NCBI GenBank assembly: GCA_017621075.1
Contig: JAGATV010000020.1
Location: 1-64,000 of the forward strand
DNA from: Lachnospiraceae bacterium
Lineage (GTDB): Bacteria > Bacillota > Clostridia > Lachnospirales > Lachnospiraceae
DNA: 64,000 nucleotides
Direction: 5' to 3'
A program made the position numbers and the translations under genes. Of the stretch, positions 18,864-27,892 are shown piece after piece. How positions within the stretch are numbered: the stretch's first letter is position 1; each line of letters opens with the position of its first letter. The notes beneath the pieces are model-generated. The model worked only from the letters and a program-made list of their open reading frames with translations, was not told the origin of the DNA and did no database searches.

Positions 18864-19190
18864 TTAGTTATCCCCGGCCTTTTCCACCTGGCTGATTGCA
18901 GATTTCTGCATGGGGATACGGCAGTTCTTGTTATTGCCGAATTCAACGATCACCGTGTCGTCTGTGATATCAATGACGATTCCGTAGAAACCGGAGGTGG
19001 TAAGCACACAGTCGCCTGTAGCCAGATCAGCCAGCATTGCAGCAACTCTCTTCTGCTCCTTTTTCTGTGGTCTCATAAAGAAGAACCACATTGCACCGAT
19101 CAGCACCGCATAGATGATCACCATGGTCAAAAATCCCATTTCCTGCCCTGCCGCTGCAGCCTGTTCCTCTGTCAATAAAATTCCTAACAT
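18864..19190 (-). CDS. yajC: Preprotein translocase-associated protein YajC
   Basis: This is a small membrane accessory of the Sec/SecDF translocase. The 108-residue protein has one transmembrane helix (MVIIYAVLIGAMWFFFMRPQ), then the conserved basic segment RPQKKEQKR and a small cytoplasmic domain (GDCVLTTSGFYGIVIDI). The MRPQKKE motif is diagnostic. The start is ATG at 19190, with AGGAGG upstream. A longer reading into the upstream region would remove that ribosome site. It follows tgt, the usual neighbour, but has its own promoter. secD/secF are not here. Confidence 0.95.
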   Translation of the reverse strand: MLGILLTEEQAAAAGQEMGFLTMVIIYAVLIGAMWFFFMRPQKKEQKRVAAMLADLATGDCVLTTSGFYGIVIDITDDTVIVEFGNNKNCRIPMQKSAISQVEKAGDN

Positions 19191-19239
19191 CCTGTCTTTC
19201 CTCCTGTAACTTATACGCAAGACTTGTACTCAAGTAAGT

Positions 19240-19268
19240 ATGATACACAAAAACGCCTTTTCTAGCAA
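19240..19268 (-). promoter_or_regulatory. Sigma-A type promoter for yajC
   Basis: On the minus strand it reads TTGCTA (19268-19263), 17 bases, TATCAT (19245-19240). The inverted repeat ACTTG-TACT-CAAGT (19222-19235) covers the expected start of transcription. Confidence 0.65.
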
Positions 19269-19285
19269 GTCTTTTTATGAATTTT

Positions 19286-20431
19286 TTACATTTCCTCCGG
19301 TGTTGCCATGCTCTGAAGCTTGGCTTTCTTGTATGCGCCAAAGCATCCGTGATCCAGCGCATCCCGGATCTCCTCCATCATGGTGTTGTAAAAATACAGA
19401 TTGTGCAGCACGCACAGCCGCATTCCCAGCATCTCCTTCGCCTTCAGAAGGTGCCTGATGTAAGCCCTGGAATAACGCCTGCACGCCGGACAGCCACAGC
19501 CTTCCTCAATGGGGCGGTCATCCAGCTCGTACTTTGCGTTGAACAAATTGATCTTGCCGTGGTTGGTATACACATGGCCGTGCCTTCCGTTTCTGGAAGG
19601 ATAGACGCAGTCAAAGAAGTCGATGCCTCTCTCCACACCCTCTAAGATATTGGCAGGAGTTCCCACCCCCATCAGATAAGTAGGCTTCTCCTTTGGCAGA
19701 TATGGCACCACTTGCTCCAAGATGTGGTACATCTCCTCATGGCTCTCTCCCACAGCAAGCCCCCCTACCGCATAGCCGTCCAGATCCATTTCCGAGATGC
19801 GCTTTGCATGCTCAATGCGGATATCATCATAAACCGCCCCCTGATTGATACCGAACAGAAGCTGGTTTCGATTGACCGTATCCTCCAGCTCATTTAACTG
19901 ATTCATCTTTGTCCGGCAGCGCGCAAGCCACCTGGTGGTACGTTCCACGGACGCCTGTACATATTTGCGGTCAGCCTTGCTGGGTGCACATTCGTCAAAG
20001 GCCATGGCGATGGTGGATCCTAAGTTGGACTGGATCTGCATACTCTCCTCCGGTCCCATGAAGATCTTGTGTCCGTCGATGTGGGAATGAAAATAAACGC
20101 CCTCTTCTTTGATCTTTCTTAAGCCTGCCAGGGAAAACACCTGGAATCCGCCGGAATCCGTGAGAATAGGTCTGTCCCAGGACATGAATCTGTGCAGGCC
20201 GCCCAACTGCCTGATGATCCCGTCTCCCGGCCGCACATGCAGATGATAGGTATTGGACAACTGTACCTGGGTCTTTATCTGCTCCAGATCTTCTGTGGAA
20301 ACTGCTCCCTTGATGGCAGCCACCGTTCCTACATTCATAAATACAGGCGTCTGAATGACGCCGTGTACTGTGTGGAATTCGGCTCTCTTGGCCCTTCCCT
20401 CCTGTTTTAAGATATGATATTCAGCCTTCAA
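19286..20431 (-). CDS. tgt: tRNA-guanine transglycosylase
   Basis: This enzyme exchanges guanine 34 of GUN-anticodon tRNAs for the queuosine precursor. The 381-residue protein has the family length. It contains the active-site stretch ILTDSGGFQVFSLAGLRKI, the substrate loop DFFDCVYPSRNGRHG, and the zinc-binding C-terminus with GCGCPACRRYSRAY followed by HNLYF. The start is TTG at 20431-20429, one base after the stop of the upstream carboxypeptidase gene, with GGGAGG inside that gene's end. No ATG fits, because the conserved EGRAKRAEF segment begins right away. It is co-transcribed with the carboxypeptidase gene. Confidence 0.96.
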   Translation of the reverse strand: MKAEYHILKQEGRAKRAEFHTVHGVIQTPVFMNVGTVAAIKGAVSTEDLEQIKTQVQLSNTYHLHVRPGDGIIRQLGGLHRFMSWDRPILTDSGGFQVFSLAGLRKIKEEGVYFHSHIDGHKIFMGPEESMQIQSNLGSTIAMAFDECAPSKADRKYVQASVERTTRWLARCRTKMNQLNELEDTVNRNQLLFGINQGAVYDDIRIEHAKRISEMDLDGYAVGGLAVGESHEEMYHILEQVVPYLPKEKPTYLMGVGTPANILEGVERGIDFFDCVYPSRNGRHGHVYTNHGKINLFNAKYELDDRPIEEGCGCPACRRYSRAYIRHLLKAKEMLGMRLCVLHNLYFYNTMMEEIRDALDHGCFGAYKKAKLQSMATPEEM

Positions 20432-20432
20432 A

Positions 20433-21512
20433 TCAAAGGTCCTCCCAAAATTCTTCCAGTGTAATGCCTTCCTGCGTGATCACCGTGGCTGCCTCCACAC
20501 CCACATAGCGGAAATGCCAAGGTTCATACTCTATGCCGGTGATATATTCCTTGCCCTCCGGGTAACGCAGGATAAAGCCAAAACGGTAACTGTTCTCTGC
20601 CAGCCATTTCCCGGCGTCCGTATCTCCGAAGCCCTCATCCAGCGTCACATAATGATCACATACAATATCCAGTGCCAGACCGATCTGATGCTCACTGGCA
20701 CCTGGCACGGTCACCACCTGGCTGGATAACTGGAAAGCTTCCATGTAAGACATTCCTCTGTCCATATAGCGCTTGATCTTACGGTTAAAAAGCATCTCCT
20801 GATACTCCATATCCCTGTAAGGAGAACAGATACTCAAATTGATGTCATCCTCTTTCGCCGCCTGCAGCATGGCAAACAGATCATCTAAAATCCTTGCGTC
20901 ACACTGCATCTTTTTCCGGTTGTTCTGGATGGTGCCCAAAGGGAACGTATAATCCTCGGGAATGGAATGCTGCTTGTTGATCAGGATCAGTCTCCAGTCA
21001 TCCTTGGAAAAGACAGCTTCATCGCTTTCGCCTTGCTGCGCCTGCTCTGCGTGCCCAAAATCCGGCACCGCCTGGCCGCCCTCTCCCTGATTGGACTGAA
21101 GGATCTCATCCGCCCCGTAAGTATCTGTCACCGTATATCCATGGGCCATGGGCCTGCTGTCCGGATCGTCCATCACATCCGAATCTTCCAGGATCTCCAC
21201 CGTTGTCAGGTCCAATTCAGACTCTTTTGCCAAAGAGATATTTTCATCCTGTATTTCAAAATCCAGGTTATTGAGCCCGGTATGATCCCCGGAAATGAAC
21301 ACAGGAAAAGAAAAACTGCTGTAGACAGTGAACAGAAAAAAACTCATGACTGCCATGGCAAAGCGTTTCCGATTGCCACACAGATAGTCCCATAAGCGGA
21401 GAACGAACATGCAGACCGCCAGTACCGGGATCATCAAGAAACCCAATATTCTGTTTTTCCTTCCAACTTTCATCAGGCGGCGCCTGGTGCGCTCCTCTAT
21501 CGTACTTTTCAT
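20433..21512 (-). CDS. D-alanyl-D-alanine carboxypeptidase, M15 (VanY/DacB-type) family
   Basis: This is a zinc peptidase trimming the terminal D-Ala of peptidoglycan stem peptides. The 359-residue protein has two N-terminal hydrophobic segments (about residues 20-75), then a linker with Asp/Glu-rich sequence and the catalytic domain. The M15 metal and catalytic motifs are present: SPYRDMEYQEMLF, the zinc pair in GASEHQIGLALDIV, and EPWHFRYVG. I chose the ATG at 21512, because AGGGATACCG precedes it and a TGCTATGAT extended -10 lies about 45 bases upstream. A start 36 codons earlier has no ribosome site. It is coupled to tgt and divergent from aroC. Confidence 0.92.
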   Translation of the reverse strand: MKSTIEERTRRRLMKVGRKNRILGFLMIPVLAVCMFVLRLWDYLCGNRKRFAMAVMSFFLFTVYSSFSFPVFISGDHTGLNNLDFEIQDENISLAKESELDLTTVEILEDSDVMDDPDSRPMAHGYTVTDTYGADEILQSNQGEGGQAVPDFGHAEQAQQGESDEAVFSKDDWRLILINKQHSIPEDYTFPLGTIQNNRKKMQCDARILDDLFAMLQAAKEDDINLSICSPYRDMEYQEMLFNRKIKRYMDRGMSYMEAFQLSSQVVTVPGASEHQIGLALDIVCDHYVTLDEGFGDTDAGKWLAENSYRFGFILRYPEGKEYITGIEYEPWHFRYVGVEAATVITQEGITLEEFWEDL

Positions 21513-21601
21513 CGGTATCCCTGTCTTTATGCTGTCGGTATCGTTTCTGGACATATCATAGCATACTTTTTTCCCCCATGCATCAATTTTCTCTAAAAAA
21601 G

Positions 21602-21630
21602 TTGCCATTTTAGATAGCATTCGCTATAAT
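21602..21630 (+). promoter_or_regulatory. Sigma-A type promoter for aroC
   Basis: It reads TTGCCA (21602-21607), 17 bases, TATAAT (21625-21630). The inverted repeat ATAGC-ATTC-GCTAT (21614-21627) overlaps the -10 and could be an operator. Confidence 0.8.
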
Positions 21631-21663
21631 TTTGTTAGACCTAAGCAGATTTTGATGAAAAAA

Positions 21664-21680
21664 GCCCTCCTTGCGAGGGC
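21664..21680. promoter_or_regulatory. Hairpin in the aroC leader; terminator-like on the minus strand
   Basis: The stem is GCCCTC (21664-21669) with GAGGGC (21675-21680) and a 5-base loop, ending 16 bases before the aroC ATG. On the minus strand it is followed by six T, making a short terminator pointing at the carboxypeptidase gene. On the plus strand no T run follows, and it could mask or present the GAGG ribosome site. Confidence 0.55.
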
Positions 21681-21695
21681 AGAAACGAGGTAATC

Positions 21696-22796
21696 ATGGC
21701 CGGTTCTACATTTGGCACAATTTTTAAGATAACTACCTGGGGAGAGTCCCATGGCAAAGCGCTCGGTGTGGTCATCGACGGCTGCCCTGCAGGGCTGTCT
21801 CTTAACGAAGAGGATATCCAGCTCTACTTAGACCGCCGCAAACCCGGCACCAGCAATATCTCCACTCCCCGCAAGGAGGAGGATCTGGTGGAGATATTGT
21901 CCGGTGTCTTTGAGGGAAAGACCACAGGGACGCCTATCTCCTTGATCGTAAGAAACACTTCCCAGATATCCAAGGATTACAGTGAAATCGCATCCTGCTA
22001 CCGCCCCGGACATGCAGACTATACCTTTGATCAGAAATACGGGTTCCGCGACTACCGCGGCGGCGGACGTTCCTCCGGGCGGGAGACCATCGGCCGGGTG
22101 GCTGCAGGTGCCGTTGCCTGTAAGATCCTAAGTCAGCTTGGAATCACCGTGAGCGCTTATACCAAAAGCATCGGTCCCATAGAGATCGATCCTGCCCATT
22201 TTGATAAGGATGCCATCCTCACCACCAGGACGGCAATGCCGGACCGGGCCGCAGACGAAAAGGCCGTAGCATACCTGGAGGAAGCCAGAAAAAATTATGA
22301 TTCCGCAGGCGGCGTCATGGAGTGCCTGGTACAGGGCATGCCTGCCGGGATCGGTGATCCCGTATTTGAAAAGCTGGATGCCAACCTTGCCAAGGCTGTC
22401 ATGTCCATCGGTGCCGTAAAAGCTGTGGAGATCGGGGACGGTATCGCAGTCTCCCAGCGCTTTGGCAGTGAAAACAACGATCCCTTCTGTCCGGGCAACG
22501 GCCGGATCACCAAAATGACCAACCATGCAGGCGGCATTCTGGGCGGCATCAGCGACGGCAGCACCATTGTGATCCGCGCCCATGTCAAACCCACCCCCTC
22601 CATTTTCAAGCCCCAGCAGACCGTAAACACTTCCGGCGAGAAAACAGAGATCAAGATCAAGGGCCGCCACGACCCCATTATCGTGCCCCGTGCGGTAGTG
22701 GTTATGGAATGCATGACCGCTCTCACCATCTTAGATACCATGATGGTGAATATGTCCGCAAGGATGGATTACCTGACGGATTTCTACAAAAAATAA
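21696..22796 (+). CDS. aroC: Chorismate synthase
   Basis: This FMN-dependent enzyme makes chorismate, the branch point to aromatic amino acids and folate. The 366-residue protein has the expected length. Its conserved segments are FKITTWGESHGKALGVVIDG at the N-terminus, YRPGHADYTFDQKYGFRDYR, GGRSSGRETIGRVAAGAVA and the C-terminal RHDPIIVPRAVVVMECM. GAGG precedes the ATG. It is a lone plus-strand gene with its own promoter, leader hairpin and terminator. Confidence 0.98.
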   Translation: MAGSTFGTIFKITTWGESHGKALGVVIDGCPAGLSLNEEDIQLYLDRRKPGTSNISTPRKEEDLVEILSGVFEGKTTGTPISLIVRNTSQISKDYSEIASCYRPGHADYTFDQKYGFRDYRGGGRSSGRETIGRVAAGAVACKILSQLGITVSAYTKSIGPIEIDPAHFDKDAILTTRTAMPDRAADEKAVAYLEEARKNYDSAGGVMECLVQGMPAGIGDPVFEKLDANLAKAVMSIGAVKAVEIGDGIAVSQRFGSENNDPFCPGNGRITKMTNHAGGILGGISDGSTIVIRAHVKPTPSIFKPQQTVNTSGEKTEIKIKGRHDPIIVPRAVVVMECMTALTILDTMMVNMSARMDYLTDFYKK

Positions 22797-22821
22797 TGTG
22801 TACTTTTGTGCTGATACAAAA

Positions 22822-22852
22822 AAGCTCCACCCGTTCATTCAGGGTGGAGCTT
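22822..22852. terminator. Bidirectional terminator between aroC and the lactonase gene
   Basis: There is a perfect 11-bp stem (AAGCTCCACCC at 22822-22832 with GGGTGGAGCTT at 22842-22852) and a 9-base loop. Six A precede it, giving a T run on the minus strand, so it ends both converging genes. Confidence 0.85.
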
Positions 22853-22858
22853 ACTATT

Positions 22859-23914
22859 TTACCCTTCCAGCTTGTGGAAGATAATGCGGTTGGGTACATC
22901 CACTTTCACTGCAGGTCCGTTCATCACCAGAGTCCTGTTCTCAAGATCCACTTTGAAAAAGGTCATATCATTGGACTCATGGTTCAGGGATACCAGAAAC
23001 TTATTATTGGGAAACAGATCTGCATCCTTGGGATACTCTCCGCTGATGGGAAGACGCAGATTCTGTGTCAGGGTCCCGTCCTCCTTGTTCACATTATAGA
23101 TGATCACCGAATTGTCCCCTGCAATGGAACTCAGAAGATAATTGTAATCCTGGGAGAAGCTTAAGGCGCTTGCCGCATTGGTACTTCCTTTTTCCAGCTC
23201 GATCTCCTGCACGGTCTGTATCTTTTCAAAAAAGGGAAGTCCGCCTTTTTCCTCGTAAGAATAAACATCAATGCTGCACTTCTGCTCATGTACGATATAA
23301 ATAAATCTTCCGTCCTGGGAGATCTTGATATGTCTGGGCGCCGATTCCATATCGCTTCTGATGATATCCGCCAGCGTCACTTTGCCTTTTTCCATATCCA
23401 GACGGTATACATTCACATGATCCATTCCCTGGTCTGCCACCAGCAGATATTTGTTGTCATGGGTCATGCGGGCACAGTTAATATGCGGGCGGAAGTTGCG
23501 CTCCGCAATGCTCCCCAATCCTTTATGGTAGATCTCATCGGTGATATCACCGATGGAACCGTCATAGTCTAAACGGAGCACAGTGAGCTTGCCGTCATGG
23601 TAGCCTGCCACGAACAGATACTGATCGGTAAAATCCGTGGACACATAACATCCTCGCATACCGTTGATGGGGGCAAAATTGATCAGCTCCAGGCCGCCGT
23701 CCTTTTCGATGGTATACGCTTCCACGCCAAAATCGGTGATGGAATACAGATATTTCCCGTTGTGGGAAATGGTCACATAAGAGGAATTGGTGATCTCCAC
23801 CTTGTCCTTCTCATGGAATCTCCCCTTCTCCATATCTACGTCATATATCTTGATCCCGTGGCGGTCGCCCTGGGTGTAAGTGGATACATATGCCACATAT
23901 TTATCCTTTGCCAT
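22859..23914 (-). CDS. Lactonase-family seven-bladed beta-propeller protein (6-phosphogluconolactonase-like)
   Basis: The 351-residue protein shows repeated propeller blades such as ITISHNGKYLYSITDFG-like units, HDNKYLLVADQGMDHVNVYR, SQDGRFIYIVHEQKCSIDVY and FSQDYNYLLSSIAGDNSVII. This matches the lactonase/Pgl propeller family (PF10282). Some members hydrolyse 6-phosphogluconolactone in the pentose phosphate pathway. Others have unknown substrates, so the reaction is not certain. The start is ATG at 23914, with AAGGAGG eight bases upstream. No signal peptide is seen. Three AACACTTT repeats lie upstream, in the gap shared with potA. Confidence 0.85.
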   Translation of the reverse strand: MAKDKYVAYVSTYTQGDRHGIKIYDVDMEKGRFHEKDKVEITNSSYVTISHNGKYLYSITDFGVEAYTIEKDGGLELINFAPINGMRGCYVSTDFTDQYLFVAGYHDGKLTVLRLDYDGSIGDITDEIYHKGLGSIAERNFRPHINCARMTHDNKYLLVADQGMDHVNVYRLDMEKGKVTLADIIRSDMESAPRHIKISQDGRFIYIVHEQKCSIDVYSYEEKGGLPFFEKIQTVQEIELEKGSTNAASALSFSQDYNYLLSSIAGDNSVIIYNVNKEDGTLTQNLRLPISGEYPKDADLFPNNKFLVSLNHESNDMTFFKVDLENRTLVMNGPAVKVDVPNRIIFHKLEG

Positions 23915-23961
23915 TGCCTCATCCTCCTTGCGGTTTTCTGCCTGAAAATAATATAGCACAA

Positions 23962-23996
23962 AACACTTTAATTTAAAACACTTTTTCCAACACTTT
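23962..23996. repeat. Three direct repeats of AACACTTT between the lactonase and potA genes
   Basis: There are exact 8-base copies at 23962-23969, 23977-23984 and 23989-23996 (start-to-start distances 15 and 12). They lie upstream of an AATATA element (TATATT on the minus strand, 23950-23955) for the lactonase gene, and directly before the potA -35. Confidence 0.5.
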
Positions 23997-24001
23997 TTTC
24001 G

Positions 24002-24030
24002 TTGACATTCCCTATAATAATGTTTATCAT
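24002..24030 (+). promoter_or_regulatory. Sigma-A type promoter for potABCD
   Basis: It has a consensus TTGACA (24002-24007), 17 bases, TATCAT (24025-24030). The predicted transcript start is about 70 bases before the potA ATG. This also rules out the earlier in-frame ATG at 24002. Confidence 0.8.
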
Positions 24031-24106
24031 TGATATCAAATTGGCTAATTTTTCTCAGCGATGGCCCGGCCTGTTACAAAAGAGCATCGCAGAAGCGAGG
24101 AGGCAA

Positions 24107-25180
24107 ATGAAAAACGCATTGGTGAACTTGGAAAACATCACAAAATCATTCGATGGACAGATGATTCTGGACGAACTGAATCTGTACATCAGGGAGAATG
24201 AGTTCCTGACTCTCCTGGGGCCCAGCGGCTGTGGTAAGACTACCACCCTGCGCATCCTGGGCGGTTTTGAGAAACCTGACAAGGGCCGCGTGGTCTTTGA
24301 AGGAAAGGACATCACCAATCTTCCGCCAAACAAGCGCAATCTGAATACCGTATTCCAGAAGTATGCCCTCTTCACCCACATGTCCATCGCCGAGAACATC
24401 GCTTTCGGCCTGAAGATCAAAAACAAGAGCAAGGCCTATATCGATGACAAGATCAAATATGCCCTGAAACTGGTAAATCTGGATGGCTTTGAAAACCGTA
24501 TGCCCGATTCCTTAAGCGGCGGCCAGCAGCAGCGTATCGCCATCGCGCGTGCCATCGTGAACGAGCCCAAGCTGCTTCTTTTGGACGAACCGTTGGGTGC
24601 ACTGGATCTGAAACTGCGTCAGGACATGCAGTATGAGCTGATCCGCCTGAAAAACGAGCTGGGCATCACCTTTATCTATGTAACCCACGATCAGGAGGAA
24701 GCCCTCACCATGTCCGACACCATCGTGGTCATGAACCAGGGATATATCCAGCAGATCGGCAGCCCGGAACGGATCTACAACGAGCCGGAGAATGCCTTTG
24801 TTGCCGACTTTATCGGTGACAGCAACATCATCGGTGCCACTATGGTAAGAGACCGTCTGGTAGAGATACTGGGGGCCCGTTTTGCCTGTGTAGACGAAGG
24901 TTTCGGCGAAAATAAGCCCGTGGACGTGGTGATCCGGCCCGAAGACGTGGAATTGGTTGCTCCTTCTGACGGAACCATCCAGGGTGTCGTCACCCATCTG
25001 ATCTTCAAGGGTGTACACTATGAGATGGAGGTCACTGCCAACGGCTATGAATGGCTGGTACATTCCACCCGCATGCATGAAGTAGGCACTCCCGTAGGCA
25101 TCAAGGTGGATCCTTTTAACATCCAGATCATGAACAAACCGGAATCCGAAGACGAGGAGGCAGTGGGGGTAAATGAATAA
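24107..25180 (+). CDS. potA: Spermidine/putrescine ABC transporter ATP-binding protein
   Basis: This is the ATPase of the polyamine importer. The 357-residue protein has Walker A ([13 protein letters not shown]), signature [15 protein letters not shown], Walker [13 protein letters not shown], switch [13 protein letters not shown], and a C-terminal OB-type regulatory domain ([16 protein letters not shown]), as PotA proteins do. The ATG at 24107 follows GAGGAGG closely. The preceding in-frame sequence lies upstream of the predicted transcript start, so the longer reading is rejected. It is first of four genes, overlapping potB by 8 bases. Confidence 0.96.
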   Translation: MKNALVNLENITKSFDGQMILDELNLYIRENEFLTLLGPSGCGKTTTLRILGGFEKPDKGRVVFEGKDITNLPPNKRNLNTVFQKYALFTHMSIAENIAFGLKIKNKSKAYIDDKIKYALKLVNLDGFENRMPDSLSGGQQQRIAIARAIVNEPKLLLLDEPLGALDLKLRQDMQYELIRLKNELGITFIYVTHDQEEALTMSDTIVVMNQGYIQQIGSPERIYNEPENAFVADFIGDSNIIGATMVRDRLVEILGARFACVDEGFGENKPVDVVIRPEDVELVAPSDGTIQGVVTHLIFKGVHYEMEVTANGYEWLVHSTRMHEVGTPVGIKVDPFNIQIMNKPESEDEEAVGVNE

Positions 25181-25985
25181 GAAATTACTTTCCGCTCCGT
25201 TCCTGTTCTGGTCCGCTTTGTTTATCATCATACCTCTCTGTATGGTATTTTACTACGGCTTTACGGATAAGGACGGCGCATTCACCTTAAGCAATATCAT
25301 GGCTATTGCCACCCCGGAGCATTCCAAGGCTTTTTTTGAGGCGGTAAAGCTCTCCCTGTTAAGCACTGTGATCTGCTTCTTTCTGGCATATCCCCTTGCC
25401 ATGATCCTTGCTAACCTTAAGGGAAAACGCAGCTCCCTGATCGCCCTGATCTTCATCCTTCCCATGTGGATGAATTTTCTGCTGCGCACCCTGGCATGGC
25501 AGACTCTTTTGGAAAAGACCGGCGTTATCAACAGCATCCTTGGTTTCCTTGGACTGCCTGCCCTAAATATCATAAACACTCCCGGCGCCATCGTTCTGGG
25601 TATGGTCTACAATTTCCTTCCCTTCATGGTGCTGCCTATTTATAATGTCCTGTGTAAGATCGATGTGAACGTGCTGAACGCCGCAAGAGATCTTGGCGCC
25701 AATGAGGCACAGGCCTTTTTGAAGGTCACCCTGCCCTTAAGCGTTCCCGGCATCATCAGCGGCATCACCATGGTGTTCGTACCTGCCCTGACTACCTTCG
25801 TCATCTCCACGATCTTAGGCGGCAGCAAGATCCTGCTTATCGGCAACGTCATTGAACAGGAATTCACCCAGACCGGCAACTGGCACCTGGGAAGCGGCCT
25901 TTCCATCGTGCTGATGATGTTCATCATCTTTAACATGGTCATCAGCGCCATCACGGACAAGGAAGGAGATACAAACGCATTATGA
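25173..25985 (+). CDS. potB: Spermidine/putrescine ABC transporter permease PotB
   Basis: This is one of the two membrane subunits of the polyamine importer. The 270-residue protein has six predicted membrane segments (for example [20 protein letters not shown] at the start). The conserved cytoplasmic coupling loop is [20 protein letters not shown]. It overlaps potA at its start and potC at its end (ATGA), so translation of the three is coupled. The family and position identify it as the PotB-type subunit rather than PotC. Confidence 0.93.
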   Translation: MNKKLLSAPFLFWSALFIIIPLCMVFYYGFTDKDGAFTLSNIMAIATPEHSKAFFEAVKLSLLSTVICFFLAYPLAMILANLKGKRSSLIALIFILPMWMNFLLRTLAWQTLLEKTGVINSILGFLGLPALNIINTPGAIVLGMVYNFLPFMVLPIYNVLCKIDVNVLNAARDLGANEAQAFLKVTLPLSVPGIISGITMVFVPALTTFVISTILGGSKILLIGNVIEQEFTQTGNWHLGSGLSIVLMMFIIFNMVISAITDKEGDTNAL

Positions 25986-26755
25986 TACGCAATATCACAC
26001 GCAAGATATATATCTGCCTGATCTTCATTTTCCTGTATGCGCCCATCGTGACCCTGATGGTGCTTTCCTTCAATGCCAGCAAGACCCGTTCCAAATGGGG
26101 CGGATTTACCTTGAAATGGTACAAAAGCCTTTTTGAAAATGAAGCGATCATCCAGGCACTGATCAATACCCTGGCCATTGCGTTCCTCTCCGCTCTCATC
26201 GCCACGGTGATCGGCACCATAGCCTGCATCTCCATGCAGTCCATGAAAAAGAGGAACCGCACCATCCTGATGGGTGTGGTGAACATTCCCATGCTCAATG
26301 CGGAGATCGTGACCGGTATCTCCCTGATGCTTTTATTTATCAGCCTTGGTATCAAGTTTGGTTTCCTGACCGTATTGCTGGCACATATCACCTTCAACAT
26401 TCCGTATGTGATATTGAGTGTCATGCCCCGTATGAAGCAGTTGAATCCCAGCACTTACGAGGCAGCCCTGGATCTGGGCGCCTCCCATCTCAAGGCATTT
26501 TTCAAGGTGGTGTTCCCGGACATCTTTCCCGGCATCCTGTCCGGGTTCGTAATGGCCTTTACCATGTCCTTGGATGATTTTATCATCACCCACTTTACCA
26601 AGGGCCCCGGCATCCACACCTTGTCCACCAAGATCTACACCGAGGTAAAGAAAGGGATCAAACCGGAAATGTATGCACTTTCCACGATCATTTTCGTTTC
26701 TGTCCTGGCACTTTTGATCCTGGTCAATTACACGCCAAAGAAAAAAGAAAAATAA
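25982..26755 (+). CDS. potC: Spermidine/putrescine ABC transporter permease PotC
   Basis: This is the second membrane subunit. The 257-residue protein opens ITRKIYICLIFIFLYAPIVT, with FNASKTRSKWGGFTLKWY typical of PotC. The coupling loop is EAALDLGASHLKAFFKVVFP, followed by SLDDFIITHFTKGPG. The ATG overlaps the potB stop codon. The gap to potD is short, and a good ribosome site for potD lies in it. Confidence 0.94.
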   Translation: MIRNITRKIYICLIFIFLYAPIVTLMVLSFNASKTRSKWGGFTLKWYKSLFENEAIIQALINTLAIAFLSALIATVIGTIACISMQSMKKRNRTILMGVVNIPMLNAEIVTGISLMLLFISLGIKFGFLTVLLAHITFNIPYVILSVMPRMKQLNPSTYEAALDLGASHLKAFFKVVFPDIFPGILSGFVMAFTMSLDDFIITHFTKGPGIHTLSTKIYTEVKKGIKPEMYALSTIIFVSVLALLILVNYTPKKKEK

Positions 26756-26776
26756 ACTATGAGGAGGTTTTTGAAG

Positions 26777-27838
26777 ATGAAAAAATTAGTTGCTTTGTTA
26801 CTTTGCGGTGTGCTTGCCGCCGCTTCCCTGACCGGCTGCGGTTCCTCCGAGTCCGGAGAGAACGGGGAAGTCTATGTGTATAACTGGGGAGAATATATCG
26901 ATCCCGAAACCCTTACCATGTTTGAAGAAGAAACAGGAATCAAGGTGGTCTATGATGAATTTGATACCAACGAAGCCATGTATCCCAAAGTTGCCGCAGG
27001 CTCTTCCGCTTATGATGTGATCTGTCCTTCCGATTATATGATCGAAAAGATGATCGACAATGATCTGCTTCAGGAGCTGAACTTTGATAACATGCCCAAT
27101 GCGAAGGCAAATATCGGTGCCCAGTATTATGAACAGTCCAAAGCTTTCGACCCCGAAAACAAATACTCTGTTCCCTACTGCTGGGGGACCGTGGGCATCC
27201 TCTACAACACCAACATGGTGAAAGAACCTGTCAATAGCTGGTCCATCCTCTGGGATGAAAAATATGCTGACAATATCCTGATGCAGTCCTCCGTCCGGGA
27301 CGCCTTCATGGTTGCGCTGAAGCTGAAGGGATATTCCATGAACAGTGTGGATGCATCCGAGCTTACCGACGCAAAGGATGCGCTCATTGCGCAGAAGCCC
27401 CTGGTGCAGGCTTATGTGATCGACCAGGTCCGGGATAAGATGATCGGCGGCGAGGCGGCGATCGGTGTGATCTACTCCGGCGAAGCGATCTATACCCAGC
27501 GTGAGAACCCCGACCTGGAATACGTCATTCCCAAGGAAGGCACTAATGTATGGATCGACAGCTGGGTCATCCCCAAGAATGCGCCCAATAGGGAAAATGC
27601 AGAAAAGTTCATTGACTTTATGTGCCGTGGGGATATTGCCCTGATGAACTTCGAATATATCACCTATTCTACCCCCAACACCGCTGCACAGGCCTTGATC
27701 GAAGACGAGGATATCCGCAATTCCAAGATTGCCTTCCCCGATCTTTCCCAGTACAGCGGACTGGAAACCTTCTCCTATCTGGGGGAAGAAGGAGACGAAC
27801 TCTACAACAGCTTATGGAAAGAAGTCATGTCAGAATAG
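26777..27838 (+). CDS. potD: Spermidine/putrescine-binding lipoprotein PotD
   Basis: This is the extracellular substrate-binding component. The 353-residue precursor has a lipoprotein signal, with lipobox LTGC (Cys21) after MKKLVALLLCGVLAAAS, so it is anchored to the outer face of the membrane. The mature part opens VYVYNWGEYIDPETLTMFEE, the PotD/PotF hallmark, and contains YDVICPSDYMIEKM and VPYCWGTVGILYNTNMV. I chose the ATG at 26777 because GAGGAGG precedes it and the lipobox then sits at normal distance. The earlier in-frame ATG has no ribosome site. It ends the operon before a terminator. Confidence 0.96.
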   Translation: MKKLVALLLCGVLAAASLTGCGSSESGENGEVYVYNWGEYIDPETLTMFEEETGIKVVYDEFDTNEAMYPKVAAGSSAYDVICPSDYMIEKMIDNDLLQELNFDNMPNAKANIGAQYYEQSKAFDPENKYSVPYCWGTVGILYNTNMVKEPVNSWSILWDEKYADNILMQSSVRDAFMVALKLKGYSMNSVDASELTDAKDALIAQKPLVQAYVIDQVRDKMIGGEAAIGVIYSGEAIYTQRENPDLEYVIPKEGTNVWIDSWVIPKNAPNRENAEKFIDFMCRGDIALMNFEYITYSTPNTAAQALIEDEDIRNSKIAFPDLSQYSGLETFSYLGEEGDELYNSLWKEVMSE

Positions 27839-27842
27839 GCGA

Positions 27843-27872
27843 AACGGACGGTTCCTTGCGGGACCGTCCGTT
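27843..27872 (+). terminator. Terminator after potABCD
   Basis: There is a 13-bp stem (AACGGACGGTTCC with GGGACCGTCCGTT, one wobble pair) and a TTGC loop, followed by a T-rich tract. It also lies directly downstream of the converging Cys-rich gene. Confidence 0.85.
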
Positions 27873-27892
27873 CTTTATCTGCTCTTTTATTT

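Noticed and set aside
22859..23914. Calling the propeller protein Pgl with certainty
   Set aside because: The family has members of other or unknown activity, and no pentose phosphate gene is near.
24002..24106. Longer potA starting at 24002
   Set aside because: The start overlaps the predicted -35 and lies upstream of the transcript start; GAGGAGG marks the ATG at 24107.
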